The translations under genes were made by a program, and so were the position numbers. A stretch of DNA of 46,018 nt from positions 1 to 46,018 of the forward strand of contig CAJXCK010000007.1 in the NCBI GenBank assembly GCA_913051785.1. Direction: 5' to 3'. The notes beneath the pieces are model-generated. The model was not told the origin of the DNA and made no database searches. It worked only from the letters and a program-made list of their open reading frames with translations. The stretch's first letter is position 1; each line of letters starts with the position of its first letter. Shown in pieces: positions 8,745 to 17,189 of this stretch. Source of the DNA: an uncultured Gammaproteobacteria bacterium. Lineage in GTDB: Bacteria > Pseudomonadota > Gammaproteobacteria > Pseudomonadales > Azotimanducaceae.

Positions 8745-8810
8745 GGCACGGGCACACTTACCAGAAGAACACCACTTCTATATTTCAAGAAGTAGCGCTC
8801 TCGCCGTGCC
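8745..8810. repeat. Inverted repeat with nested hairpin between glnA and ntrB
   Basis: GGCACGG (8745-8751) and CCGTGCC (8804-8810) are perfect inverted arms. Between them lies a second inverted pair, ACTTCT and AGAAGT, around an 8-base loop. On the minus strand the outer arm is followed by A-rich, not T-rich, sequence, so it does not look like an intrinsic terminator for glnA. It could be an RNA structure in the ntrBC leader or a paired protein-binding site. Confidence 0.5.
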
Positions 8811-8811
8811 A
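8797..8811 (-). promoter_or_regulatory. Weak sigma-54-like promoter match ahead of ntrBC
   Basis: On the minus strand the sequence TGGCACGGCGAGAGC has the -24 element TGGCAC, a 5-base spacer and the invariant GC of the -12 element; the TT preceding that GC is replaced by GA. The GG and GC pairs are at the correct distance. It lies 136 bases upstream of the ntrB start and overlaps the outer arm of the inverted repeat. It would allow NtrC autoactivation, but one imperfect match may be chance. Confidence 0.3.
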
Positions 8812-8818
8812 GCTAGTG

Positions 8819-9829
8819 CTAAGCTAGGCTCTCTTTTGTTGTTTTGATAATCGCGGCGGCAACCTTATAAGGGTCCGCATTCGATGCTGGCCTCCTGTCC
8901 TCTAATCGACCCTTCCATCCGTCTTCTACAGTTCCCACCGGTATCCGGATGGACGCGCCTCTATCAGACACGCCAAAACTAAACTCAGTAATTGATTGTG
9001 TCTCGTGCTCACCTGTTAAGCGTTTATCATTATCTGCGCCATATACAGAGATATGACGCTCAATGTTTTTCCCGAAATGTTCGCAGATTTTTGTAAAGTT
9101 GGCCTCTTCGCCAGACTCCCTCATCAGGCCGTTAGAGAAATTTGCATGCATCCCGGATCCATTCCAGTCCAGCGCGCCGAATGGTTTTGGATGCCAGTTG
9201 ATCGCGTAGCCATATTTCTCGCCCGTTCTCTCCAGGAGATAACGAGCCAACCATGTTTGGTCACCGGCGTCGGCGGCGCCTTTCGCAAATACCTGATATT
9301 CCCATTGTCCGGCAGCCACCTCTCCATTGATGCCTTCGACGTTGATCCCAGCTTCTAGGCAAAGATCGAGGTGCTCGTCAACACAATCTCTGCCAAAAGC
9401 ATTTGATGCGCCGACCGAGCAATAATACGGTCCCTGTGGCCCTGGATAACCGTTTTGGGGGAATCCTGGTGGTAATTGCGTATCGGTGTCCCACAAGAAA
9501 TACTCCTGTTCGAAGCCGAACCAGAAGTCCGAGTCGTCGTCATCAATCGTAGCCCTTCCATTGGTGAGGTGCGGTGTGCCATCGGCGTTGAGGACTTCGG
9601 TCATTACCAGATAGGCATTTTGTCGATCTGGGTCGGGAATGATAGCAACAGGCTTGAGCAAGCAGTCTGAGGAGCTGCCATCTGCTTGTTGCGTAGAGCT
9701 GCCATCGAACGACCACATCGGGCATTCGTCGAGTGTACCGCCGAAATTGTCTCTGATTTGAGTTTTGCTCCTGAGGCTTTGAGTGGGCGAGTATCCATCA
9801 AGCCATATATATTCTAATTTTGATTTCAT
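8819..9829 (-). CDS. Glutamine synthetase, type II (eukaryotic-like GSII)
   Basis: ATP-dependent synthesis of glutamine from glutamate and ammonium. At 336 residues it is far shorter than the roughly 470-residue GSI (glnA) normally found next to ntrBC. The motifs are GSII-type: YIWLDGYSPTQSLRSKT, WSFDGSSTQQADGSSSD, FGFEQEYFLWD, PYYCSVGA, INGEVAAGQWEYQV, DWNGSGMHANFS, RLTGEHETQSITEFSFGVSD and GASIRIP. The C-terminal adenylylation Tyr region of GSI is absent, so GlnE-type control is not expected. A strong AAGGAG precedes ATG 9829. It occupies the ancestral glnA position ahead of ntrB-ntrC. Rhizobial GlnII is the best-known bacterial relative by length. Confidence 0.93.
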   Translation of the reverse strand: MKSKLEYIWLDGYSPTQSLRSKTQIRDNFGGTLDECPMWSFDGSSTQQADGSSSDCLLKPVAIIPDPDRQNAYLVMTEVLNADGTPHLTNGRATIDDDDSDFWFGFEQEYFLWDTDTQLPPGFPQNGYPGPQGPYYCSVGASNAFGRDCVDEHLDLCLEAGINVEGINGEVAAGQWEYQVFAKGAADAGDQTWLARYLLERTGEKYGYAINWHPKPFGALDWNGSGMHANFSNGLMRESGEEANFTKICEHFGKNIERHISVYGADNDKRLTGEHETQSITEFSFGVSDRGASIRIPVGTVEDGWKGRLEDRRPASNADPYKVAAAIIKTTKESLA

Positions 9830-10222
9830 ATGTCCTTCTCCTTTTTCATAAAATTCTTTATCGCCTCTTATCGGCTAAACGCCAATTCAAATGACTCCGT
9901 CTTCCCCTGGCCCCTCGTTGAATATTCAATATTGGGGTCTCACTCGGTGTTTGATTAAAGCGCCTACCTCAGTATCTACCATTTTACGCACTAATAAAAT
10001 GCAAAATCCTAAAAAATAGAAAATGATTTTGAAAGCTAAGATAAAACGCCCCAAATATGTGCGCCTTTTATCCTGCTGATATCTTCTATGGCTAGACTCT
10101 ATATTTTTTTATCTAATAGGCAGTGAAAGAAATCTTTGGACCAGTGATTGGTTTCAAGCGAATGGACCTTGACCGCTGCACTGTTATCTAGAGAATGCGT
10201 CTCGTAGCAGCAAGATGAATTT
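9830..10222. other. Intergenic region between divergent glutamine synthetase and typA
   Basis: A 393-base region holding the promoters of two divergent genes and no convincing ORF. Near the glutamine synthetase side there is a perfect 12-base palindrome TTGAATATTCAA (9918-9929) flanked by CCCC and GGGG. A good Shine-Dalgarno AAGGAG precedes the glutamine synthetase start. I looked for a sigma-54 promoter (GG-N10-GC with a TGGCAC-like element) on the minus strand and found none that fits. The middle part is A/T-rich. A TTGACC near 10169 could be a -35 for typA but has no good -10. Confidence 0.6.
9918..9929. promoter_or_regulatory. Palindrome upstream of glutamine synthetase, candidate operator
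   Basis: TTGAATATTCAA is a perfect 12-base palindrome. It is embedded in a larger near-symmetrical block with CCCC on the left and GGGG on the right, 89 bases upstream of the glutamine synthetase start. The symmetry suits a dimeric repressor or a hairpin in the mRNA leader. It does not resemble the NtrC consensus GCACCA-N5-TGGTGC. Confidence 0.35.
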
Positions 10223-12034
10223 ATGGGAAATACTTTGACAATTATCGATATCAGAAATATAGCCATTGTGGCGCACGTCGACCACGGGAAGACCACACTC
10301 GTAGATTGTCTCTTATCCCAAACTGGGGCGTTGGAGGGAGATCTGCAACGGGCTATGGACAGCAATGACCTCGAGAGAGAGCGAGGCATTACGATACTTT
10401 CAAAAAATACGGGTATTGAGCATAACGGAGTCAGAATTAATATCGTAGATACACCTGGCCACGCGGATTTCGGCGGGGAGGTCGAGCGAATACTATCAAT
10501 GGTAGACGCTGTTTTGCTGGTTGTGGACGCGGTGGAGGGGCCAATGCCTCAAACGCGTTTCGTGACGAGCAAAGCTTTCGAATACGGACTTAAACCGCTG
10601 GTGGTACTGAATAAAATTGATAGGGACGGAATTCGGATAGACAGTGTGATTGAAGAGGTCTTTGATCTATTTGACGACCTGGGTGCGACTGATGACCAGT
10701 TAGATTTTGACGTGGTTTTTTGTTCCGCTATAGAGGGTACCGCTGGTTTGGATATCGAGCATATAACTTCAAATATGGATCCTCTCTTAGATAAAATTAT
10801 AGAAAACGTAAGCTCCCCAAACGTGGATTTGGAAGCGCCGTTTCAAATGCAAATTAGTTCTTTAGATTATTCTGAATATGAGGGTGTTATCGGGCTTGGT
10901 CTAATCAAACGAGGTACTCTAGAAAAGGGAAAGCCTATCACTCTTATCACAAGAGGAGGCGACAAACGGGGCGGGCGAATCGCAAATCTTTATCTCAATA
11001 GGGGGTTGGAGCGATTCAGAGTGGAAAGCGCGCATGCTGGAGATATAGTTTGTATTACTGGCATTGAGGGGATAAATATCTCCGACACGCTTTGTGATGT
11101 TACTGCCGTTGAGGCTTTGCCAGCCCTAAACGTCGATGAACCAACGTTAACAATGATGTTCTGTGTGAATGACTCGCCCTATGCCGGAAAAGACGGAAAA
11201 TACCTTACGAGCAGACAGATTAGAGAGCGTCTTTTTACGGAGTCGCTTCATAATGTGGCGCTAAGTGTCGCCGAAACAGAAGATCCAGATCGCTATGAGG
11301 TCTCCGGGCGCGGTGAGCTGCATTTGTCTGTTCTAATTGAAACAATGCGACGAGAAGGATACGAGCTCCTCGTTTCTCGACCGAAGGCAATAGAAAGAGA
11401 AGTAGAAGGTGTCAGGCAGGAGCCATTTGAGAATGTTGTCCTAGATATAGGCATCGATCACCAGGGCAAGGTGATAGAGTCATTAACAGAACGCCGCGGT
11501 GAGTTGCTGGAGATAGAAGTAGGGCAAGGTGATCGGGTGAGATTGACCTTCAAAGTTTCTAGTAGAGGGCTCATGGGTTTCAGAAGTTCTTTTCTTTCTC
11601 TTACATCGGGCGAAGGCCTAATGTCTTTTGCTGGTGCTGGCTTTGGCCCGAGGATCAAAGAAGATCTGGGCTCAAGACAAAATGGAGTGTTGATATCTAA
11701 CACAAATGCTAAGGCAGTTGGTTATGCCTTATTCAATCTTCAGGCTCGAGGCAGATTGTTTGTAGAGCCGGGAGATCTTATTTATGAGGGGATGGTCGTT
11801 GGGCTTCACAGTCGGTCAAACGATTTGACCGTAAATCCAGCGAAAGAGAAAAAATTAACGAACATAAGGGCTTCAGGGTCCGATGAGGCAATAGATCTCA
11901 ACGCGCCTGTAAAAATGTCATTGGAGCAGTCCCTTGAATTTATTGACGAGGATGAATTTGTCGAGGTAACTCCTTCAGCGGTTAGAGTTCGTAAAAAGCT
12001 GTTAAAGGAACATCAAAGAAAAAGGGATACTTGA
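10223..12034 (+). CDS. typA: Ribosome-associated GTPase TypA/BipA
   Basis: A translational GTPase of the EF-G/LepA superfamily needed for ribosome assembly and stress or cold adaptation, 603 residues as usual. The G domain has [12 protein letters not shown] (G1), RGITILSKN (G2), [14 protein letters not shown] (G3) and LNKIDR (G4). EF-Tu-like, EF-G III/V-like and the TypA-specific C-terminal domains follow ([25 protein letters not shown]). Start ATG 10223. It is divergent from the glutamine synthetase gene and convergent with tatC after 4 bases. Confidence 0.97.
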   Translation: MGNTLTIIDIRNIAIVAHVDHGKTTLVDCLLSQTGALEGDLQRAMDSNDLERERGITILSKNTGIEHNGVRINIVDTPGHADFGGEVERILSMVDAVLLVVDAVEGPMPQTRFVTSKAFEYGLKPLVVLNKIDRDGIRIDSVIEEVFDLFDDLGATDDQLDFDVVFCSAIEGTAGLDIEHITSNMDPLLDKIIENVSSPNVDLEAPFQMQISSLDYSEYEGVIGLGLIKRGTLEKGKPITLITRGGDKRGGRIANLYLNRGLERFRVESAHAGDIVCITGIEGINISDTLCDVTAVEALPALNVDEPTLTMMFCVNDSPYAGKDGKYLTSRQIRERLFTESLHNVALSVAETEDPDRYEVSGRGELHLSVLIETMRREGYELLVSRPKAIEREVEGVRQEPFENVVLDIGIDHQGKVIESLTERRGELLEIEVGQGDRVRLTFKVSSRGLMGFRSSFLSLTSGEGLMSFAGAGFGPRIKEDLGSRQNGVLISNTNAKAVGYALFNLQARGRLFVEPGDLIYEGMVVGLHSRSNDLTVNPAKEKKLTNIRASGSDEAIDLNAPVKMSLEQSLEFIDEDEFVEVTPSAVRVRKKLLKEHQRKRDT

Positions 12035-12038
12035 CTCT

Positions 12039-12779
12039 CTAGCTTTGTCTCTTTTCGATCAGTTTGGCAACTGCCACGCCGACTTCAAACAATATCCAAG
12101 CTGGGATGGCTAAGAGAAGCTGCGAGATAATATCGGGAGGTGTCAACATCATTCCAAGTACAAAGCAACCAATTATAAAGTATGGACGCTTTTGCGCTAA
12201 CGCTTTAGAGGTAGTTATTCCGGAGGATACTAGCAGCGACGTAGCGATTGGAATTTCGAAAGCAAATCCAAACGCCAGAAACATTTTCATCATGAAATCC
12301 AAGTACTGATTTATATCAGTCATCATCGTTACCCCCTCGGGACTTACTTGGATGAAAAAAGCGAAAATCAATGGGAATACCAGGAAATAGCAAAAAGCGA
12401 TACCGCAATAAAATAAGACGGAGCTGGTCGCCAAAAGTGGCACTGCGAATTTGCGTTCGTGTCGATATAAACCTGGAGAAACAAAGGCCCAGATTTGATG
12501 AAGAAGATACGGCACTCCTGCAAAAATTGCCGCATAAATAGCTAGTTTGAAAGGCGCAAGAAAGGGTGAGGCCACTTGGGTCGCGATCATTTGAGAACCG
12601 TCCGGCATGAGATTCATAAGCGGTGCAGAGGCAGCAACAAACAGATCATTAGAGAAATAGTAAATCGGCACAAAAATCACGAAGATGAAACTGATAGACT
12701 TTATAAGCCGACTTCGCAGTTCGACAACGTGATCAAGAAAAGGTTGTTCTGCGAGGTTCTCCGGGTCTTCAGATTTCAT
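12039..12779 (-). CDS. tatC: Sec-independent protein translocase TatC
   Basis: The polytopic receptor of the twin-arginine export system, 246 residues with about six membrane helices. Signature segments are PFLDHVVELRSRL in the cytoplasmic N-terminus and the first loop leading to FALPFKLAIYAAIFAG-like sequence. Further along are LLHQIWAFVSPGLY and RPYFIIGCFVLGMMLTPPD. It is the last gene of tatA-tatB-tatC, 16 bases after tatB. Substrates are not identifiable here. Confidence 0.96.
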   Translation of the reverse strand: MKSEDPENLAEQPFLDHVVELRSRLIKSISFIFVIFVPIYYFSNDLFVAASAPLMNLMPDGSQMIATQVASPFLAPFKLAIYAAIFAGVPYLLHQIWAFVSPGLYRHERKFAVPLLATSSVLFYCGIAFCYFLVFPLIFAFFIQVSPEGVTMMTDINQYLDFMMKMFLAFGFAFEIPIATSLLVSSGITTSKALAQKRPYFIIGCFVLGMMLTPPDIISQLLLAIPAWILFEVGVAVAKLIEKRQS

Positions 12780-12795
12780 AGAGATTTTCTAGAAC

Positions 12796-13143
12796 CTACT
12801 TTTTTATTTGTCTTTCGTTTGTCGCTTCTTTTTCTGGGACGCCGCCCTCTTCTGGGTGCTCATCCGTAGACACTTTATTATTTCCAAATTTGTCGATCTC
12901 CGAGACCTCCGCTTCGATCCTGCCGATCTCTCTCATTACCTCCTCATTGTGAAGTTCTCTTCGAATGTCTTCCATTCCAATCTCGGTTTCGATGTCCGTT
13001 TTTATTCTGTTAAAAGCGAGACGCCACTTTGCGAGAAATTTCGCTAGTGATCGTGCCGCTTCTGGAAGTCTCTCTGGGCCAAGAACCAACAGGGAAACAA
13101 CCAAGATAAGAAGCAACTCCAATCCACCAAAGTCAGGAAACAT
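12796..13143 (-). CDS. tatB: Sec-independent protein translocase TatB
   Basis: Single-span Tat receptor component, 115 residues. The N-terminus MFPDFGGLELLLILVVSLLV gives the short membrane helix with the conserved Glu, followed by LGPERLPEAARSLAKFL, the amphipathic helix, and a charged tail. The longer charged tail and the LGPERLPEAAR form distinguish it from TatA. It lies between tatA and tatC. Start ATG 13143. Confidence 0.95.
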   Translation of the reverse strand: MFPDFGGLELLLILVVSLLVLGPERLPEAARSLAKFLAKWRLAFNRIKTDIETEIGMEDIRRELHNEEVMREIGRIEAEVSEIDKFGNNKVSTDEHPEEGGVPEKEATNERQIKK

Positions 13144-13172
13144 TGCTCTTGATCAAATCGCAGCCGCTGGAG

Positions 13173-13415
13173 CTAGGTATTCTCTGTCTTCTGGGTTTCG
13201 CTTTGTGACTCCAGGTCCGAGGTATCTATTACTTTTTCATCCAGAACGTTATTAAAGCTCGAAGCGTCGGACTCTTTCTTTTCATCGGTCACCGCCTTCC
13301 TAAATCCCTTTATCGCGTCACCTAGCCCCGATGCGATATTTTTTAATCTCTTGGGGCCAAAGATGAAAAGCACTATGACGAGAATAATTAGCAATTCTGG
13401 TAAGCCCGGCATCAT
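13173..13415 (-). CDS. tatA: Sec-independent protein translocase TatA
   Basis: Pore-forming Tat subunit of about 80 residues. MPGLPELLIILVIVLFIFGP is the membrane helix with the FGP hinge, then KRLKNIASGLGDAIKGFRKA is the amphipathic helix, then an acidic tail. The open frame runs 54 codons further upstream into hisE, but the protein must start at one of the twin ATGs 13415/13412; AGGAG lies seven bases ahead of the first. It lies 70 bases after the hisE stop. Confidence 0.95.
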   Translation of the reverse strand: MMPGLPELLIILVIVLFIFGPKRLKNIASGLGDAIKGFRKAVTDEKKESDASSFNNVLDEKVIDTSDLESQSETQKTENT

Positions 13416-13485
13416 TTGTTCTCTCCTCTTTGGATAGCTTTCCTTCCGTAGATCGTAACTCGTATTTATCAGGGTTGGTAGCGAA

Positions 13486-13815
13486 TCACTTTGGTCCTCG
13501 TTCTTTCTTTTCCTGATGACCGCTTTTCCCCGAACGGGCCTCAAGCTCATTAAGAACGTCCGAAGCCGACAACTCAAATTGGTCTAGTAGCACTAGACAA
13601 TGAAACCAAAGGTCAGCCGTCTCCTTGATCAGTTCTTTTTTATTTTTAGTTTGATCGCCTTCTTTAGCAGCGATAACAAGCTCGATCGCCTCTTCGCCAA
13701 CTTTTTCGAGGATTTTATTTAGGCCAGCTTTTCTTAGAGATGCGACGTATGAGTCGGAAGGATCCTTCTCTTTGTGTGATTTAATCTTGCGGCTTAGTTT
13801 TTCTAGAAAGGTCAT
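13486..13815 (-). CDS. hisE: Phosphoribosyl-ATP pyrophosphatase HisE
   Basis: Second step of histidine biosynthesis, 109 residues. The all-alpha MazG-like fold signature is clear: NKILEKVGEEAIELVIAAK and KELIKETADLWFHCLVLL with the Glu/Asp metal ligands. In Pseudomonas-type genomes hisI and hisE sit together between ubiB and tatA. Here only 18 bases separate ubiB and hisE, so hisI is gone. Start ATG 13815. Confidence 0.95.
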   Translation of the reverse strand: MTFLEKLSRKIKSHKEKDPSDSYVASLRKAGLNKILEKVGEEAIELVIAAKEGDQTKNKKELIKETADLWFHCLVLLDQFELSASDVLNELEARSGKSGHQEKKERGPK

Positions 13816-13833
13816 CTGTTGACTTGTGTCCCG

Positions 13834-15387
13834 CTAAATTTTGAGGATGGTGATCGCAATAATGATAATTAGCAAAGCGCAAAACATCATACGTCTCTGT
13901 TTGATGATGATTCTTTTAGTTGCTCGTTTCAAATCTGATAGCTCTCTTGCTTGCACTGAAGCCTTGATTCGCTCCTGTTGATTTTGACGAATAAAGTCCC
14001 CAAATTTGAAGGGATCTGAAAAAAATTCTTCAGCCAATTTGAAAAAGTCGCCCACTACTGCTGCCGGACCAAGATTACGTTCCGCCCAAGTTGTCATAAA
14101 TGGCAGAGCAGTTTCCCAGAGGTTGAGCTGTGGATAAAGCTGCCTACCAAGACCTTCGACGTATAGCAAAGTTTTTTGAAGCAAAACTAGCTGAGGTTGA
14201 ATTTCGATGGAAAAGGCATTAGCGGCACGAAACAAGTCCGTTAGAAAGTTAGCAAAAGAAATTTCTCCGAGTGGTCTCTGATAGATTGGATCGCAAAGTT
14301 CTTCTATCACTTTGCTGAAGGCGGCAACGTCTGTTTGAGAGGGGATCCAGCCGGAATCAAGGTGTAGCTCGGCTATTCGCCTGTAATCCCTCTTAAAGAA
14401 AGCCAGAATATTCTGTGCTAGATACCTGCGATCATAATCGGTCAAACTGCCCATAATGGCGCAATCCAGTGCGATGTACTTAGGATCCTTTGGATCAGCT
14501 ATATCGACGAGAATGTTGCCGGCGTGCATGTCTGCGTGAAAGAAATTATCTTCAAAAACCTGTTTGAAAAAGGTTTTAACTCCTTTCTCAGCAAGGATCT
14601 TAAAGTCTACCCCTCTTTCCCGCAGTGCTTCTATATCGCCAATTGGTATTCCGTTTGCGTGGTCCATAACAATCAGATTGGATCGGGTAAATTTTGTATA
14701 GACCCGAGGCACTTTTAATAGGTTTGAGTTGGGAAAATTCGCCCTTAGGTTAATTTGGTTTTGTGACTCACGAAACATGTCCGTCTCTCGGAGCATGATA
14801 GACTCCTGATCATGGACGATCTGAGAGAGCTTTAGGCGAGCGGCAAGCGGGTGCCGCTCGCAGAGATATTCAGTTATTTCTCGAAGGTCGTTCATTTCCC
14901 TTCTGATTTTCTCAACGACGTTGGGCCGCACGAGCTTTAAGATTACCTCAGTCCCATCTAGTAACTGTGCTTTGTAAATTTGCGCTATGGAGGCGGTTGC
15001 TAGAGGCTGGCGGTCGATGGAACGAAAATTCTCATCAAGTGGTTGCCCTAGGCTCCGCTCTATCTCCAATGTTGCATCTAAACCTGGTATTGGAGTGACT
15101 CTATCCTGTAAGAAAGATAGTTCAATAAGGATATCAGCTGGTAACAAATCCCCTCTGGTCGATAAAAATTGCCCTAGCTTGGTATAAGTTGTGCCCAGAT
15201 TTTCCAGCTGTTGTCGCAGGCGTTTTCCGCGACCAGGATTTCCCCCACCCCATATCCTCTTAAGCATTTTCAAACAGAATTCTGCGCGTGCTGTCTCTAA
15301 TTTTTGGCTGTCAATCTGATGATGCAGGCCAGCCTTGAGGGCGGCCGAACCGAGCCTCGCGAGCAGCAACCGCTGGCGAAAGTTCAT
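13834..15387 (-). CDS. ubiB: Ubiquinone biosynthesis atypical kinase/ATPase UbiB
   Basis: ABC1/ADCK-family protein supporting aerobic ubiquinone synthesis, 517 residues. It has the family KxGQ motif in YTKLGQFLSTRGDLLPADI, the Ala-rich nucleotide loop region ATASIAQIYKAQL, and the kinase-like FHADMHAGNILV and ALDCAIMGSL (Asp ligands). The C-terminus has one clear membrane segment (about 497-517) and looks shorter than the two-helix tail of E. coli UbiB. The start ATG overlaps the ubiJ stop (TAATG), indicating coupling in ubiE-ubiJ-ubiB. Confidence 0.95.
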   Translation of the reverse strand: MNFRQRLLLARLGSAALKAGLHHQIDSQKLETARAEFCLKMLKRIWGGGNPGRGKRLRQQLENLGTTYTKLGQFLSTRGDLLPADILIELSFLQDRVTPIPGLDATLEIERSLGQPLDENFRSIDRQPLATASIAQIYKAQLLDGTEVILKLVRPNVVEKIRREMNDLREITEYLCERHPLAARLKLSQIVHDQESIMLRETDMFRESQNQINLRANFPNSNLLKVPRVYTKFTRSNLIVMDHANGIPIGDIEALRERGVDFKILAEKGVKTFFKQVFEDNFFHADMHAGNILVDIADPKDPKYIALDCAIMGSLTDYDRRYLAQNILAFFKRDYRRIAELHLDSGWIPSQTDVAAFSKVIEELCDPIYQRPLGEISFANFLTDLFRAANAFSIEIQPQLVLLQKTLLYVEGLGRQLYPQLNLWETALPFMTTWAERNLGPAAVVGDFFKLAEEFFSDPFKFGDFIRQNQQERIKASVQARELSDLKRATKRIIIKQRRMMFCALLIIIIAITILKI

Positions 15388-15971
15388 TACTCACTCCCAT
15401 GGTTGGCAAGCAAATGCTCCAACCTACTTGCGATATCATCGATTCGATCTCTAAGAAGAGTCAGCTCGCTGTAGAAGTAATCTGAATTCTGGTTGTTTAA
15501 AAATACCCTATGGGCTTGAGGCATCAGCCCTTGGATAGAAAGATCTTTAAATTTACGACTGAAACGCGACAACTCCTCTCCCGCAGATATAGGGCCACCA
15601 AAACGCTTCCCTGTTAAAAGGAAAGGCAGGCTCTCGATTAATTCCGCCGGCAAAAGTCTTACGAGAGTGATAACTGACAGTAAAAGAGACTCATTTCCAT
15701 CAACCGTTACAGACCCAGTTGTTTTACCAGTTATAAGTGTTTCGAGGATGTCTAAAATTTTGCCGCTCAAAATAACGTTTGGCTTTGTAGGTGAACTTTC
15801 TATTAAACGCAGGTTTAAGTCCTGGAAATGAAGTTGAAAAGTAGTTTTCGTCTCGTGAATGGAAATGCCAATGCGCTGTCCTTCTAGTTTCTCTAGATGG
15901 TCTTGAGCCTCTGGGATTGTGGCTAGAAGATAATTGATAGGATCTTCGATAAAGAGTTTGAAACCAGTCAT
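15387..15971 (-). CDS. ubiJ: Ubiquinone biosynthesis accessory factor UbiJ (SCP2 domain)
   Basis: A lipid-binding accessory protein of the Ubi complex, 194 residues. An N-terminal SCP2-like sterol-carrier domain (INYLLATIPEAQDHLEKLEGQ region, then TTFQLHFQDLNLRLIE, VILSGKILDILETLI) is followed by a C-terminal coiled-coil-like helix. The frame opens 23 codons earlier, inside ubiE; ATG 15971 avoids that overlap and fits the family start. The stop overlaps the ubiB start. Confidence 0.9.
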   Translation of the reverse strand: MTGFKLFIEDPINYLLATIPEAQDHLEKLEGQRIGISIHETKTTFQLHFQDLNLRLIESSPTKPNVILSGKILDILETLITGKTTGSVTVDGNESLLLSVITLVRLLPAELIESLPFLLTGKRFGGPISAGEELSRFSRKFKDLSIQGLMPQAHRVFLNNQNSDYFYSELTLLRDRIDDIASRLEHLLANHGSE

Positions 15972-15990
15972 CTTAAAATGAACCAAGATA

Positions 15991-16803
15991 TTAATCGCTG
16001 ATCGGTTTGGTGCCTTTATGAATGGCGGCGACTCCGCCAAGCAAATCTGTATAAAAACAATTCACGAAACCAGCATCTCGAAACATTTCTAATAAGGCTT
16101 CTTGACTCAGATGCACCTCGATCGAGTCGTTTAGATAAGTATATGACGGCTTGTCCCCCGTTATAAACGCCCCTAGTTTCGGCCATAAACTGCGGTATTG
16201 AGCATACAAGTTCTTGAGAAGCTGAGCTTTGGGCTTCGTAAATTCTAGAATTGTTACTGAGCCCCCAGGTTGGAGAATTCGTCTCATTTCACTGAAGGCT
16301 TGATATTGATCGGTAAAATTTCTGAACCCGAAGGATAAAGTAATTTTATCGAATGTGTTTGCGCGAAAGGGCAGCGCCTCTGCGGCGCAGACGCATGTAG
16401 AAACGTTACAAGCTCCTGCGTCTAATAGCCGATCTCTGCCGATCTCAATCATTTGTAGATTGGGGTCTGCGATGGTTATTTGGCCAGTATTTCCAACTGT
16501 TCGATAAATTAAATCGGCCACGTCACCAGTGCCTCCAGCAAGGTCAAGAATTTGGTCGCCGGGATTGATGCCCGATACCTCTATTAACATGCGTTTAAAT
16601 AATCGGTGGGTTCCCAGGGACATCAGGTCGTTCATTAGGTCGTACTCGTTAGCGACATTAGTGAATACTGTGTTGACTCGTTTTTGCTTCGTGCTGGCAC
16701 TTACCTTTTCAAAACCGAAGCTAAACTCTTCTGAACAGTTTTCTTCCTTGTTTTCTTTGCTGTTAGGTTCCGCGTTCGAACTAGAACTTAAGTCGTCCTT
16801 CAT
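15991..16803 (-). CDS. ubiE: Ubiquinone/menaquinone C-methyltransferase UbiE
   Basis: SAM-dependent C-methyltransferase of quinone biosynthesis, 270 residues. The N-terminus carries a polar, low-complexity extension of about 30 residues compared with the usual 251-residue enzyme, before FGFEKVSASTKQKRVNTVFT. SAM site ILDLAGGTGDVADLI; UbiE signatures YDLMNDLMSLGTHRLFKR and RRILQPGGSVTILEFTKP. The start ATG overlaps the stop of the DUF971 gene (ATGA), so translation is coupled. Confidence 0.96.
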   Translation of the reverse strand: MKDDLSSSSNAEPNSKENKEENCSEEFSFGFEKVSASTKQKRVNTVFTNVANEYDLMNDLMSLGTHRLFKRMLIEVSGINPGDQILDLAGGTGDVADLIYRTVGNTGQITIADPNLQMIEIGRDRLLDAGACNVSTCVCAAEALPFRANTFDKITLSFGFRNFTDQYQAFSEMRRILQPGGSVTILEFTKPKAQLLKNLYAQYRSLWPKLGAFITGDKPSYTYLNDSIEVHLSQEALLEMFRDAGFVNCFYTDLLGGVAAIHKGTKPISD

Positions 16804-17189
16804 GGTTTTTGGGGGTTCCAGTGTTTCACTTCAAGCTTTGGCAGCCTTGACTCGTTTTTATCCTCGAGTTCTTTTAAGTATTGTCGCCAGTATTTATCTT
16901 GGTTTTTAGCGAGGTCGTAAAGGTATTCCCACACAAATATTCCGGTATCGTGTCCATCATCAAAATTAAGACGAATGCCATAATTGCCGGTCTGGTTTAT
17001 ATCTTTGATTCGCACGTCCTTTTTTCCTGATTGCGGTTTTCTTTTGCTGCCATGACGACCACCTACATCCGCAGAAGGAGAGTGGACCCGAAGAAGCTCG
17101 ATTGGCAAGGAATAAACTTTATCTTCCCACTTAACTTCGAGTGCGTTATCAAGTTTCCTATATGAAATTTTGGTCGGTGCTTTAGCCAT
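16800..17189 (-). CDS. DUF971 protein (gamma-butyrobetaine hydroxylase N-terminal-like)
   Basis: A 129-residue soluble protein of the DUF971 family: LEVKWEDKVYSLPIELLRVHSPSA (quoted as its two halves around residue 25), then DVRIKDINQTGNYGIRLNFD, then DGHDTGIFVWEYLYDLA. The same small domain forms the N-terminal part of gamma-butyrobetaine hydroxylase; alone it is often linked to iron-sulfur proteins. Its function here is not established. It abuts hslU with no gap and overlaps ubiE by 4 bases, so it bridges the hslVU and ubi groups in one transcript. Confidence 0.9.
   Translation of the reverse strand: MAKAPTKISYRKLDNALEVKWEDKVYSLPIELLRVHSPSADVGGRHGSKRKPQSGKKDVRIKDINQTGNYGIRLNFDDGHDTGIFVWEYLYDLAKNQDKYWRQYLKELEDKNESRLPKLEVKHWNPQKP

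Noticed and set aside
9840-10070. Sigma-54 promoter for the type II glutamine synthetase
   Set aside because: I scanned the minus strand for GG-N10-GC with a TGGCAC-like element and found no fit; candidates such as TGGGGCG miss the GC spacing.
10099-10389. 96-codon minus-strand frame overlapping the typA start
   Set aside because: It overlaps the 5' end of typA in antisense, lacks a start signal and resembles no protein.
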